Shown piece by piece: positions 24,686-33,913 of a DNA stretch of 48,103 nucleotides (positions within the stretch are counted from its first letter, which is position 1; every line of letters begins with the position of its first letter). The DNA comes from an uncultured Spirochaetaceae bacterium (GTDB lineage Bacteria; Spirochaetota; Spirochaetia; Sphaerochaetales; Sphaerochaetaceae). Made by a program: the position numbers and the translations under genes. The notes under the pieces are model-generated. The model was given only the letters and a program-made list of their open reading frames with translations, did no database searches and was not told the origin of the DNA. The DNA is taken from the NCBI GenBank assembly GCA_944389975.1, contig CALXOH010000028.1:1-48103 (forward strand), given 5' to 3'.

Positions 24686-26023
24686 TCAATAGCCCAATGC
24701 ACACATTGCATCAGCAACTTTGATGAATCCCGCTATATTCGCCCCCTTCCTGTAATCGATATATCCATCTTCCTCCCTGCCGAATTCAAGGCAGGAGGAG
24801 TGAATTCCCTTCATTATACCCTTCAATTTCCCATCGATCTCTTCATCGTTCCAATAGATGTGGCCTGCGTTCTGGCTCATCTCAAGGCCCGAGACTGCAA
24901 CGCCACCCGCGTTCGCGGCCTTTCCGGGAGCAAACGGCACCTTCTTCGAGACAAGGTAGTCGGCAGCATCCCTTGTAAGCCCCATGTTCGATACCTCAAC
25001 CACCGCATTCACCCCGTTATCTTCCAGCATCTTCGCATCCTCAAGCGAAAGCTCGTTCTGGATTGCAGACGGCATCGCGATGTCGACTTTCTCACGCCAC
25101 GGCTTCAAGCCGGGGAAGAACTTCGCACCGAACTTCTTCGCATAAGGCTCCACCACATCCTTGTTGCTCGAACGAAGGGAGAGCATGTACGCCCACTTTT
25201 CAGGCGTTGAAACCCCATCTTCGTCCAATACATACCCGTCCGGACCCGAGAGGGTGACTACCTTCGCACCCATCTCACTTGCTTTTTTCGCAGCACCCCA
25301 CGCGACGTTTCCAAACCCTGAGAGGGCAACCCTCTTGTCCTTGATATCCATACCGGCATCCTGGAGCATTTCGCGCGCAAAATACAAAGCGCCGTATCCG
25401 GTTGCCTCCGGACGCATCGGGGATCCTCCGTACTCAAGCCCTTTCCCGGTAAGAACCCCTTCGTGCCTTCCCGTGAGCCTCTTGTACTCTCCGAAGAGGT
25501 ATCCTATTTCGCGCTTTCCGACCCCCACGTCCCCCGCGGGCACGTCCACGTCAGGCCCGATATGCCTGTACAGCTCGCGCATGAACGCATTGCAAAACCT
25601 TCTTATCTCCTCGTCACTCCTACCTTTCGGGGAGAAGTCAGATCCTCCCTTTCCTCCCCCCATCGGAAGGCCCGTGAGACTATTTTTGAATATCTGTTCG
25701 AATGCAAGGAACTTCAATGTTCCTTCTGTGACGGATGAGTGGAACCTCAGACCGCCCTTGTAAGGCCCGAGTGCGTTGTTGAACTGCACCCTCCAGCCCC
25801 TGTTCACGTTTATGTTTCCTTCGTCATCCTCCCACTCTACTTTGAATGAGACGACGCGGTCAGGTTCGGTGATCCGCTCGAGGATCTTGTTCTTGATGTA
25901 GTACGGATTGTCGTTTACCCAATCCAATACAGACGATACAACTTCCGATGCAGCTTCGATGAACTCAGGCTCTGAAGGATTCTTCCTTTCAAGGTAAGAC
26001 ATGAAGCTATCGAACTGATACAT
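24686..26023 (-). CDS. gdhA: Glutamate dehydrogenase, hexameric NADP-type
   Basis: This enzyme of 445 residues interconverts 2-oxoglutarate plus ammonia and glutamate. The substrate segment GPYKGGLRFHSSV, the catalytic PMGGGKGGSDFSPKG and the Rossmann-fold ALSGFGNVAWGAA are present. The length and the N-terminal helix fit bacterial GdhA of about 450 residues, which usually uses NADPH for ammonia assimilation. The ATG at 26023 has GGGAGG eight bases upstream; an in-frame start 41 codons earlier lies inside the promoter and is rejected. It is divergent from the double-receiver gene. Confidence 0.95.
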   Translation of the reverse strand: MYQFDSFMSYLERKNPSEPEFIEAASEVVSSVLDWVNDNPYYIKNKILERITEPDRVVSFKVEWEDDEGNINVNRGWRVQFNNALGPYKGGLRFHSSVTEGTLKFLAFEQIFKNSLTGLPMGGGKGGSDFSPKGRSDEEIRRFCNAFMRELYRHIGPDVDVPAGDVGVGKREIGYLFGEYKRLTGRHEGVLTGKGLEYGGSPMRPEATGYGALYFAREMLQDAGMDIKDKRVALSGFGNVAWGAAKKASEMGAKVVTLSGPDGYVLDEDGVSTPEKWAYMLSLRSSNKDVVEPYAKKFGAKFFPGLKPWREKVDIAMPSAIQNELSLEDAKMLEDNGVNAVVEVSNMGLTRDAADYLVSKKVPFAPGKAANAGGVAVSGLEMSQNAGHIYWNDEEIDGKLKGIMKGIHSSCLEFGREEDGYIDYRKGANIAGFIKVADAMCALGY

Positions 26024-26065
26024 GCACTGTCCTCCCAAAGGGGCCGTTACGGACCTCAGACCTAT

Positions 26066-26094
26066 TTTATCATGCTTGGAAAAGAAATTGGCAA
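26066..26094 (-). promoter_or_regulatory. gdhA promoter
   Basis: Read leftwards: TTGCCA (26094-26089), a 17-nt spacer and GATAAA (26071-26066). The predicted start near 26059 gives a leader of about 35 nt with a clear Shine-Dalgarno. Confidence 0.55.
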
Positions 26095-26138
26095 GAAAAA
26101 TGCGGGCCATGCATGTGTAGATTGGGTGATCGGAATGT

Positions 26139-26179
26139 TTGGGCAAAACCTTCCGGGAATGCTAGAATCCATATGTATG
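26139..26179 (+). promoter_or_regulatory. Possible promoter of the double-receiver gene
   Basis: TTGGGC (26139-26144), 18 nt, TAGAAT (26163-26168), then eight bases and an in-frame ATG at 26177. The -35 is weak. Confidence 0.35.
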
Positions 26180-29083
26180 TATCTACTTGACCAGACATGG
26201 ATGCCTTTTTCAAACCTGATGCTGAGGCACATCTACAACGTTCTTCTGATCTGCTCGGACTACGACAGGTTCATGCTCGAGGAAGACGGACGCGTGGAGG
26301 AAGAGCTCTACAAGGAATATACCGCGCTGGGGCTTACGAACCCGCCGAAGATAACGCACGTGAACGATGAGAAGGAAGCGCTCGATGCGCTTGAGCGGAT
26401 GCACTTCGACCTCGTGATCTCGATGCTCGACCTGGCCTCCGGGAAGGTCGAGAACCTTGCAGAGGATGTAAAAAGACGGGACAGGAACATGCCTTTCATC
26501 GTCCTATCCCCATCACCCGACCACAGGAAGGTCAAGGAACTGAAGGGAGAAAACTCCCCTTACATAGACTACATGTTCTACTGGCAGGGCTCGGCATCCC
26601 TCTTTCTTGCGATGGTAAAGCTCGTCGAAGACAAGATGAACATAGACCACGACACTGCGGAGGCCGACGTTGAAGTGATAATACTCGTCGAGGATTCGGT
26701 GAGGTTCATCTCCTCGTACCTTCCGCAGATCTACACGTGCCTTATTCACCAGAACAGGGTAAGCATACTCGAAGCGATAAACGAATGGGGGCGGACGCTA
26801 AGGATGCGAGGCCGTCCGAAGATCGTACTTGCCCAAAACCTCGGGGAGGCGTGGAAACTCTACCTGAAATACGAGAAGAACGTGCTTGGCGTGATAACCG
26901 ACGTATCATTCCCCGGGAAAAGCGGGAAGGAGGAGGCGGGATTCGAGCTGAGCGCGATGATCAGAGAAAGAAGCAAGGAAGTCCCGATACTCATCCAGTC
27001 AAGGGAGAAAGGGCACAAAAGGAAGGCCCGGGAATACGGATTGGAATTTTTATGGAAGCTATCCCCGTCTCTATTCCTGGACTTGGAGAAGCACTTCATC
27101 GAGTTCTATAACTTCGGTCCGTTCGTCTTCAAGGATCCGGAGACAGGAAAGGAGATCGGAAGGGCTGAGACGATGAAGGAAGTGCAGCGCTATCTGAGGT
27201 ACATTCCGATAGAGTCGTTCATATACCACAGCAGGCGTAATGATTTCTCGAGGTGGCTGAGGGCTCAGTCGCTCTATACGCTTGCATCCAAGATCAAGGG
27301 GATAAACCTCAACGACAAGGAAAGCCCCGAAGAGACGAGGATGAAGCTATACACGACTATAAACGAATTCAGATCGGAGCGTAGCAAAGGGGTGATCGCG
27401 GAGTTCTCGAAGGACCACTTCGACGAGACGCTGCATTTCTCCAGGATAGGCAAAGGTTCGCTCGGGGGGAAAGGGCGCGGGCTGGCGTTCATCTCGATGG
27501 AGATGCATGCCAACAGCATCCCAAAGGAATTCCCGGATCTGGATGTAGTCGTACCCAGGACTGTAGTCGTGACCACCGAGTACTTCGATGTCTTCATGGA
27601 GGAAAACAAACTCTCATCGCTATACTTCATCGAGGAAAGCGACGAGGAAATACTTCGCCTATTTCTTTCAAAGAAATTCCCGGAGAAACTTTCAGCGGAA
27701 CTATCCGAGATAGTGAAATTCTCATCAAATCCACTCTCCATCCGCTCATCATCCCTGCTTGAGGATTCCCATTTCCAGCCGTTTGCGGGCGTCTACCAGA
27801 CATCGATGATCCAGAACCAGGGAAGCTTTGAAGAAAAGCTTGAAGCGCTTGAGAGTGCCGTGAAGACCGTGTGGGCAAGCACATATTCCCGCTCTGCACG
27901 CGAATACCTCTCGCGTACCGAACACGGACTTGAGGAAGAGAAGATGTCCGTGATAATCCAGGAGGCGGTCGGAAAGAAAAGGGGCAGATACTTCTTCCCT
28001 TGGATAAGCGGGGTGGCCAGAAGCCTCAACTACTACCCCACCCCCGGGCAGAAGCAGGAGGACGGGATAGCACTCCTCGCACTCGGATTCGGAAAGATGA
28101 TAGTCGACGAAGGGACTGCATTCCGTTTCTCTCCTGGAAAGCCCAAGAAGCCGGCCGAGATCACATCGGGAGTACAGAAGAGCCCCCAGGAGTACTACTA
28201 CGCACTCGACATGGAGAAGAAGTTCTCACCTGTGGAGAACACTGACAACCTCGAAAGGCTTCCTTTGGAGAAAATCCTTGAAGAGAAAGACGTCCAGAGG
28301 GGAACATTCTCCACTATGGACAGCGTGAGTGGAACGCTAAGCGAAAGCAGAAGCGCAAAGGGAGAGAAACTACTCACGTTCAACGGGATAATAAAATACG
28401 ACATGTTCCCGCTTGCAAAGGCGATCGACAGGATGCTCAAGCTCGGGCAGAAATCCATGGCGGAACCTGTGGAGATAGAGTTTGCAGTCGAGACCGGGGA
28501 CCGCCCCACCCTTTCGATTCTGCAAATGCGCCCGATTTCCTCGGCAGGAGGGGAATACGTAGAGATTACTGAAAAGGACAAGAAAAGCGCTTTCATCTAT
28601 GCCCATACCGTGATGGGAAACGGAAACGTAAAGGGCATCAGGGATATAATTGCATTCAAGCGAGACTCGTTCAGGAAGGAAGAAACCGTAGAGATGGCGG
28701 GGGAACTGGAGAAGTTGAACGCATCGCTTGATGAAGAGTACCTTCTTCTTGTCGCAGGGCGCCTTGGAACAAGTGACAGATGGCTTGGCATCCCATGCAT
28801 CTGGAGCCAGATATCGAAAGCACGCGTGATCGTCGAAACGGGCATAAGGGAGATGGACACCGAACCGAGCCAGGGCACCCACTTCTTCCAGAACATGACG
28901 AGCCTCGGAACCGTGTACATGAACATCAATCCACTTCATGGAGACGGTGTATTGGATTATGATGAATTAAACAAACTTGAGACAGTAGAAGAGACGAGGC
29001 ACTTCGTGCACCTCAGATCAAGCGGTGAACTGGGGATAAAGGCGAGTGCCAGGACAAGCGAAGCTACGATAACACTCAAGTAG
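26177..29083 (+). CDS. Double-receiver protein with PEP/pyruvate-binding (PPDK_N) domain
   Basis: With the chosen start the protein has 968 residues. Two receiver-like domains come first: about 17-120 (YNVLLICSDYDRFMLEEDGR, with Asp in VISMLDL) and about 150-290 (VIILVEDSVRF, ITDVSFP with the probable phospho-acceptor Asp, LWKLS with the conserved Lys). An ATP-grasp PPDK_N domain follows (KGSLGGKGRGLAFISME, VPRTVVVTTEYFDVF, RSSSLLEDSHFQPFAGVYQT). The phosphohistidine swivelling domain and the PEP-forming barrel of true PEP synthase/PPDK are absent, so the protein should not make PEP. Related proteins occur in spirochaetes and Bacteroidetes and are often mis-called PEP synthase. Starts at 26072, 26135 and 26159 are also in frame; the first overlaps the gdhA promoter. 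It runs into the alcohol dehydrogenase gene with nine bases between. Confidence 0.75.
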   Translation: MYLLDQTWMPFSNLMLRHIYNVLLICSDYDRFMLEEDGRVEEELYKEYTALGLTNPPKITHVNDEKEALDALERMHFDLVISMLDLASGKVENLAEDVKRRDRNMPFIVLSPSPDHRKVKELKGENSPYIDYMFYWQGSASLFLAMVKLVEDKMNIDHDTAEADVEVIILVEDSVRFISSYLPQIYTCLIHQNRVSILEAINEWGRTLRMRGRPKIVLAQNLGEAWKLYLKYEKNVLGVITDVSFPGKSGKEEAGFELSAMIRERSKEVPILIQSREKGHKRKAREYGLEFLWKLSPSLFLDLEKHFIEFYNFGPFVFKDPETGKEIGRAETMKEVQRYLRYIPIESFIYHSRRNDFSRWLRAQSLYTLASKIKGINLNDKESPEETRMKLYTTINEFRSERSKGVIAEFSKDHFDETLHFSRIGKGSLGGKGRGLAFISMEMHANSIPKEFPDLDVVVPRTVVVTTEYFDVFMEENKLSSLYFIEESDEEILRLFLSKKFPEKLSAELSEIVKFSSNPLSIRSSSLLEDSHFQPFAGVYQTSMIQNQGSFEEKLEALESAVKTVWASTYSRSAREYLSRTEHGLEEEKMSVIIQEAVGKKRGRYFFPWISGVARSLNYYPTPGQKQEDGIALLALGFGKMIVDEGTAFRFSPGKPKKPAEITSGVQKSPQEYYYALDMEKKFSPVENTDNLERLPLEKILEEKDVQRGTFSTMDSVSGTLSESRSAKGEKLLTFNGIIKYDMFPLAKAIDRMLKLGQKSMAEPVEIEFAVETGDRPTLSILQMRPISSAGGEYVEITEKDKKSAFIYAHTVMGNGNVKGIRDIIAFKRDSFRKEETVEMAGELEKLNASLDEEYLLLVAGRLGTSDRWLGIPCIWSQISKARVIVETGIREMDTEPSQGTHFFQNMTSLGTVYMNINPLHGDGVLDYDELNKLETVEETRHFVHLRSSGELGIKASARTSEATITLK

Positions 29084-29092
29084 GAGGAAAAG

Positions 29093-30271
29093 ATGGAGAT
29101 AAGCAGGTACTATACGCCGACAAGGGTTGTATTCGGGAAGAACGCACTCTCAGAGCTCGGCGGGGAGCTGAAGAAAGAGAATGCGAAGAAAGTGCTGGTG
29201 CACTTCGGCGGACAAAGCGCGAAGAAGTCCGGACTTCTGGACAAAGTGCTCTCGATACTTGATGAGAACGGGATAAGCCACGTAGAACTCGGGGGCGTCA
29301 AACCAAACCCGAGGCTTTCCCTGGTAAGGGAAGGCATCGCACTCGGAAAGAAAGAGGGAATCGACTTTATCATCGCACTCGGCGGAGGAAGCGTCATCGA
29401 CAGCTCGAAGGCCATCGGATACGGATTGAAGTACGAAAAGGACGTATGGGACTTCTACTCGGGGAAGGCAAAGCCGGAAGGCGCCGTAGGAGTCGGAGCA
29501 ATCCTTACGATCGCTGCCGCAGGAAGCGAGATGAGCGACAGCTCCGTAATCACGAACGATGAATCGGGATGGCTCAAAAGGGGTTGCAACAGCGACGTAT
29601 GCCGATGCCACTTTGCAATAATGGATCCGGAGTACACATATACCCTTCCTCCTTACCAGAGCGCATGCGGGACTGTAGACATCATCATGCACACACTCGA
29701 AAGGTTCTTCCATAGCGGAGACGGCATCAGCCTCACCGACAACATTGCAACTGCAATGATCAAGAGCGTGATCGAAAGCGGAAGGAAAGTGATGGAAGAC
29801 CCGGACGATTACGAGGCAAGGGCGAACCTGATGTGGGCATCCTCGATCTCCCACAACGGCCTCATGCAGGTTGGAAACGACAACAGGGGCGACTGGACGT
29901 GCCATCAAATGGAGCACGAACTCTCGGGAATGTTCGACATCGCGCACGGAGCGGGACTTGCAATCGTCTTCCCTGCATGGGCAAGGTACATATACAAGGA
30001 TCACGTTGAAAGGTTTGCAAAACTTGGGAATCTTGTCTTCTCATACGAGGGAAATGACGAAGCTACGGCTTTGAAGACGATCGAAACATTCGAATCCATC
30101 TTCCACTCCCTCGGAATGCCAGTGCACCTCAAGGATGCGGGTATCGAACTGGATGAGAAGAAGATGGAGGAGCTTCTGGACAAACTCACGAACAACAACA
30201 CAAGGACCCTCGGCGTATTCCACAACCTCAAGCGGGACGACATGAGGAAGGTATACGAGATCGCAAGGTAA
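29093..30271 (+). CDS. Iron-containing alcohol dehydrogenase (butanol dehydrogenase/YqhD type)
   Basis: The 392-residue cytoplasmic enzyme of the Fe-ADH family reduces aldehydes, probably with NADPH. The coenzyme loop GGGSVIDSSKAI lies at about 100-111. The metal ligands are visible in TVDIIMHTLERF (Asp and His) and CHQMEHELSGMFDIAHGAGLA (two further His). The wider pattern resembles BdhA/YqhD-type enzymes. The ATG has TAGGAGGAAAAG just upstream, and the gene follows the double-receiver gene, so the two are co-transcribed. It would dispose of reducing equivalents in fermentation. A strong terminator follows. Confidence 0.93.
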   Translation: MEISRYYTPTRVVFGKNALSELGGELKKENAKKVLVHFGGQSAKKSGLLDKVLSILDENGISHVELGGVKPNPRLSLVREGIALGKKEGIDFIIALGGGSVIDSSKAIGYGLKYEKDVWDFYSGKAKPEGAVGVGAILTIAAAGSEMSDSSVITNDESGWLKRGCNSDVCRCHFAIMDPEYTYTLPPYQSACGTVDIIMHTLERFFHSGDGISLTDNIATAMIKSVIESGRKVMEDPDDYEARANLMWASSISHNGLMQVGNDNRGDWTCHQMEHELSGMFDIAHGAGLAIVFPAWARYIYKDHVERFAKLGNLVFSYEGNDEATALKTIETFESIFHSLGMPVHLKDAGIELDEKKMEELLDKLTNNNTRTLGVFHNLKRDDMRKVYEIAR

Positions 30272-30282
30272 CACCCGATCAC

Positions 30283-30313
30283 TCCGCCTGGGATGACCCG
30301 GGCGGAACTTTTT
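30283..30313 (+). terminator. Terminator of the alcohol dehydrogenase operon
   Basis: TCCGCCTGGG (30283-30292) pairs with CCCGGGCGGA (30297-30306) around a 4-nt loop, with one G-U, and is followed by ACTTTTT. Confidence 0.88.
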
Positions 30314-30332
30314 GACTCCATTCGAAATTAAT

Positions 30333-30371
30333 TTGAAATTGCAAGTGAATATCGAATAGAATACACATATG
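30333..30371 (+). promoter_or_regulatory. AAA ATPase promoter, predicted leaderless
   Basis: TTGAAA (30333-30338), 18 nt, TAGAAT (30357-30362), then six bases and the ATG at 30369. There is no Shine-Dalgarno. Confidence 0.55.
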
Positions 30372-31619
30372 GCACCGATATTCGACAGACAGGAACCGAT
30401 TGCTCTTCTTGACGACTATAAGGGAAATGGTCTAGTGAAAGCAATCACGGGGATCAGAAGGTGTGGGAAATCATACCTGTTGTTCGATCTTTACAAAAAA
30501 CACCTTGTTGAATCCGGAATACCCGAATCATCCTTCGTGGAAATCCATCTGGACAGGAAAAGCGAGGAGTACCTCAGAGTGCCTGGCACGTTCCTTTCAT
30601 TCATCGGAGAAAAGATGAAGAGTGCAAATGAAACTTTATACATCTTCATCGATGAAGTTCAGTCCCTTGGTGACTTCGTCGCAGTACTCAATGACATCAA
30701 CAGGCCCGGGAAGACCGACATATATGTGACTGGAAGCAATTCCCACCTTCTTTCCTCGAACATAGCAACGGAGTTCAGAGGACGTGTAAGCGAAGTAAGA
30801 CTCTATCCTCTCTCATACAGGGAAATAATGAAAGAGATGGAATATTCCATCGATGACTACCTGATCTACGGGGGAATGCCCACAGCAATCCTTTCCGGAT
30901 CAGAGATGGCAAGAACGAGAACGCTGGAATCCCTCGTCCGGACAGTGTATCTTCAGGACATCGCGGAAAGACACAACCTCAAGGATGATGCAATCCTTTT
31001 AAGTGTACTCGATGTACTCTGCTCATCAATCGGGTCGCTTACCAATCCTCAAAAGATAGAAAACACATTGAGAAGCAAAGGGAGAAAGATAGCCGACGAC
31101 ACTGTTTCTACATACATCGGGTATTTCCAGGAAGCATTCCTGGTGGAGGAATCAAAGCGATACGACATAAAGGGGCGGGATTACCTTTCGACAAATCCCA
31201 AATATTATATCGAGGACAACGGACTGAGAAATGTACGACTTGGAATGCGCCAAATCGAAATGTCGCATCTGATGGAAAGTGCAATCTATCTCGAGTTGCT
31301 AAAACGTGGTTACATCGTCGATACAGGGACTCTCCCGATAAGTACTCTTGCAGGGGATAAGAGATCAACAATACAAAGCGAAGTCGATTTCGTCGCAAGA
31401 AAAGGTTCTGCTACGATCTACATCCAGTCGGCATACATGATCCCTGACGGGAAAAAGGAGGAACAGGAGAAGCGACCACTTATGAAAATCAAGGATGCTT
31501 ATCCACGTGTGATCATCACGCGTGACGGGGCGAAAAGCCACTATGACGAAGATGGGATACTCCGTCTTCCCCTTTCTGATTTTCTCCTGGAAGACAATCC
31601 GTTTGTTCCAAGGATGTGA
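30369..31619 (+). CDS. AAA_14/DUF4143 ATPase
   Basis: This 416-residue P-loop ATPase is of the widespread AAA_14-DUF4143 type. Walker A is GIRRCGKS at about 28-35, Walker B IFIDEVQSL at about 93-101, and sensor-like VTGSNSHLLSS follows. The DUF4143 domain occupies the C-terminal half (YLQDIAERH, SSIGSLTNPQKIENTL, YYIEDNGLRN, EVDFVA). The EVDFVARKG-like end resembles a nuclease-fold remnant seen in this family. The function is unknown; these genes are often present in many scattered copies in anaerobes. It is a single-gene unit between a strong terminator and the DUF1538 promoter, consistent with a mobile or accessory gene. Confidence 0.85.
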   Translation: MAPIFDRQEPIALLDDYKGNGLVKAITGIRRCGKSYLLFDLYKKHLVESGIPESSFVEIHLDRKSEEYLRVPGTFLSFIGEKMKSANETLYIFIDEVQSLGDFVAVLNDINRPGKTDIYVTGSNSHLLSSNIATEFRGRVSEVRLYPLSYREIMKEMEYSIDDYLIYGGMPTAILSGSEMARTRTLESLVRTVYLQDIAERHNLKDDAILLSVLDVLCSSIGSLTNPQKIENTLRSKGRKIADDTVSTYIGYFQEAFLVEESKRYDIKGRDYLSTNPKYYIEDNGLRNVRLGMRQIEMSHLMESAIYLELLKRGYIVDTGTLPISTLAGDKRSTIQSEVDFVARKGSATIYIQSAYMIPDGKKEEQEKRPLMKIKDAYPRVIITRDGAKSHYDEDGILRLPLSDFLLEDNPFVPRM

Positions 31620-31653
31620 ATGCAATTACTGAACTCTTTTTCTCCAAAAAGAA

Positions 31654-31692
31654 TTGCTTTAAACATTTACTTGAACTTATCATTTAAGCGTG
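31654..31692 (+). promoter_or_regulatory. DUF1538 operon promoter, predicted leaderless
   Basis: TTGCTT (31654-31659), 18 nt, TATCAT (31678-31683), then six bases and the GTG start at 31690. There is no Shine-Dalgarno. Confidence 0.5.
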
Positions 31693-33213
31693 AACCCCAA
31701 ACTGAAAGAGAAAATAATTGAATCGATGACGTCGGTTTTGCCGATCACCCTCATAGTTATGATCATCAGCATAGTGCTTGTTCCGATAGACATCGGAACG
31801 ATGGCTGTATTTTTGATCGGAGCTGTTCTTCTAGTGGTAGGTATGGGCTTTTTCCAGCTTGGAGCGGAGATGTCGATGACACCGTTCGGAGAGGGAATAG
31901 GCGCAACGATGTCCCATAACAAGAAGGTTTGGCTGATTGCGATTATCGGCTTTTTGATGGGCACGATAATAACGATATCAGAGCCCGATCTGCAGGTTCT
32001 TGCCGAGCAGGTCCCCGCAATCCCGAACTTCACGCTTATAATCACCGTTGCAGTCGGCGTAGGCATATTCCTTGCAATCGCGATATTAAGAATTCTATTG
32101 CAAGTCAGCCTTTCGAAGATCCTGGTGTTCTTCTACATCCTTGCAATCATTGCATCGTTCTTCGTTCCGAAGAGTTTCATTGCAGTTGCATTCGACTCGG
32201 GAGGAGTTACCACAGGTCCGATGACTGTTCCATTTATCATGGCAATGGGCGTAGGACTTGCATCAGTCCGTAGCGACAAGAACGCGGCAAGCGACAGCTT
32301 CGGCCTTGTTGCGCTCTCCTCTATCGGCCCGATCCTTGCAGTCCTCCTTCTCGGTATCTTCTATACTCCGTCAGACGCCTCGTATGAACTCTCGTCACTT
32401 GGGCACGTTGAGACCACCAAGGATGCCGTCTATGAATTCGTCGTAGGACTTCCCAGGTATTTCAGCGAAGTTGCAGTATCGCTCTTGCCGGTATTCATCG
32501 TTTTCTTTATCTTCCAGCTTCTCACAAGAAGGTACAAGGGAATACAGGTGATGAGATTGGTAATCGGTTTTGTCTACACATACCTCGGCCTTGTGATATT
32601 CCTTTGCGGAGTGAACATCGGTTTTGCCCCAGTGGGCGCGTACCTCGGAAGTACGATAGCAATCTCCGGTACGAGCGAATGGCTTTTAATCCCGATCGGC
32701 ATGATAATCGGTTACTACATAGTCAAGGCAGAACCTGCAATACAGGTATTGAACAAGCAGGTTGACGGAGTTACCAACGGAGCAGTGCCTGCAAAAGTGA
32801 TGAATGCATGCCTTTCAATCGGCGTTTCTATAAGCGTTGGGCTTGCCATGCTCAGGGTAATAACCAGTCTTCCGATCTACTACATCATCATACCGGGCTA
32901 TGCAATTGCGCTTATACTCTCATTCTTCGTTCCGAAGATCTTCGTAGGTATAGCGTTCGACTCGGGTGGAGTTGCCTCAGGACCGATGACAACTACGTTT
33001 CTCTTGCCACTCAGCATAGGAGCGTGCAACGCACTCGGCGGGAATATGATGACCGACGCATTCGGAGTGGTTGCACTCGTTGCACTGACCCCGCTGATCG
33101 CAATCCAGATCATGGGATTGCACTACAAGGTGAAGACAAGCACGGAAGAGAAGAAAGAGAAAGTCAGAAGAGAAGACAAGATCGTCGTACTCGAGGAGGC
33201 ATGGTATGCCTGA
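31690..33213 (+). CDS. DUF1538 membrane protein with two repeats, transporter-like
   Basis: The 507-residue polytopic membrane protein has about a dozen hydrophobic helices. Two homologous halves each carry the DUF1538 core: SFIAVAFDSGGVTTGPMTVPFIMAMGVG at about 160-187 and IFVGIAFDSGGVASGPMTTTFLLPLSIG at about 417-444, each followed by a DSFG/DAFG-VAL motif. Conserved FDSGG and GPMT inside the membrane suggest an internal substrate or ion path formed by inverted or direct repeats. No experimental function is known to me. Its 3' end overlaps the tandem P-II gene by 8 bp, so it is probably a transporter gated by that protein, by analogy with AmtB-GlnK and SbtA-SbtB. The start is GTG with a promoter six bases upstream. 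Confidence 0.85.
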   Translation: MNPKLKEKIIESMTSVLPITLIVMIISIVLVPIDIGTMAVFLIGAVLLVVGMGFFQLGAEMSMTPFGEGIGATMSHNKKVWLIAIIGFLMGTIITISEPDLQVLAEQVPAIPNFTLIITVAVGVGIFLAIAILRILLQVSLSKILVFFYILAIIASFFVPKSFIAVAFDSGGVTTGPMTVPFIMAMGVGLASVRSDKNAASDSFGLVALSSIGPILAVLLLGIFYTPSDASYELSSLGHVETTKDAVYEFVVGLPRYFSEVAVSLLPVFIVFFIFQLLTRRYKGIQVMRLVIGFVYTYLGLVIFLCGVNIGFAPVGAYLGSTIAISGTSEWLLIPIGMIIGYYIVKAEPAIQVLNKQVDGVTNGAVPAKVMNACLSIGVSISVGLAMLRVITSLPIYYIIIPGYAIALILSFFVPKIFVGIAFDSGGVASGPMTTTFLLPLSIGACNALGGNMMTDAFGVVALVALTPLIAIQIMGLHYKVKTSTEEKKEKVRREDKIVVLEEAWYA

Positions 33214-33877
33214 GAACAAGTTCTATAGGATCCTCGTGCTGATAGCAAACCCGGATGTAGCGCTCAAAGCGGAGAAACTGCTTGCAGAGAGTGACATACC
33301 CGTACAGTACAGGATAAAGGCACAGGGAACTGCATCAAGCGAGATAATAAACATGTTCGGTCTCGGAACATCTGAGAAGACAATGATGGCGATGGCCATC
33401 CAGCAGACAGAGGCACCGGGCATGCTCAGACAGTTCAGAAAGAGATTGTACCTTGGAATGCCCAACACCGGAGTTGCTTTCACAATCCCGATCTCCGGAG
33501 GGGGCCAAAACCTATTCGACTTTATAGATGAAGCTACAGAACCTGACGAAGGAGGAAATATGGCAGAGGAAGGCAGAGACTCCTGCATGATAATATCGAT
33601 AGTGAACCAAGGCCTGAGCGACGAGGTTATGAAAGCTGCACGCCCTGCAGGAGCAACGGGCGGTACCGTATTCCACTCACGTAGGCTTGGGAACGAAACG
33701 GCAACCAAAATCCTTGGAATCTCAGTGCAGGAAGAAAGGGAAGTGGTGATGATACTTGCACGCAACAGCCGCAAGAAAGAGATCATGGAGGCGATAAACA
33801 AGCACTGTGGAATCGATTCAGAGTGCAATGGAATAGTATTCTCAGTCCCGATTGCAGACATAGAGGGCATGGGCTGA
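33206..33877 (+). CDS. Tandem P-II-fold signalling protein paired with DUF1538
   Basis: The 223-residue soluble protein has two P-II-like ferredoxin folds. The C-terminal half (about 125-220) is close to P-II: CMIISIVNQGLSDEVMKAARPAGATGGTVFHSRR, then ILGISVQEEREVVMILA. The N-terminal half (about 5-100) is a divergent copy (ASSEIINMFGLGTSEKTMMAMAI, GVAFTIPISGGGQN). A short acidic linker separates them. The uridylylated T-loop Tyr of GlnB is not obvious. P-II proteins bind ATP, ADP and 2-oxoglutarate and often block a partner transporter. The ATG has GAGGAGG seven bases upstream and overlaps the DUF1538 stop, a strong sign of a functional pair. Confidence 0.85.
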   Translation: MPENKFYRILVLIANPDVALKAEKLLAESDIPVQYRIKAQGTASSEIINMFGLGTSEKTMMAMAIQQTEAPGMLRQFRKRLYLGMPNTGVAFTIPISGGGQNLFDFIDEATEPDEGGNMAEEGRDSCMIISIVNQGLSDEVMKAARPAGATGGTVFHSRRLGNETATKILGISVQEEREVVMILARNSRKKEIMEAINKHCGIDSECNGIVFSVPIADIEGMG

Positions 33878-33913
33878 GAACAAAACCAATCACATCTACA
33901 TCAAGTAAAGAAG

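Noticed and set aside
26072-26176. Upstream extension of the double-receiver protein
   Set aside because: The first in-frame ATG lies within the gdhA promoter spacer, and the added residues do not resemble the family's N-terminus.
29150-30004. 284-codon frame opposite the alcohol dehydrogenase
   Set aside because: Antisense shadow of a well-conserved gene.
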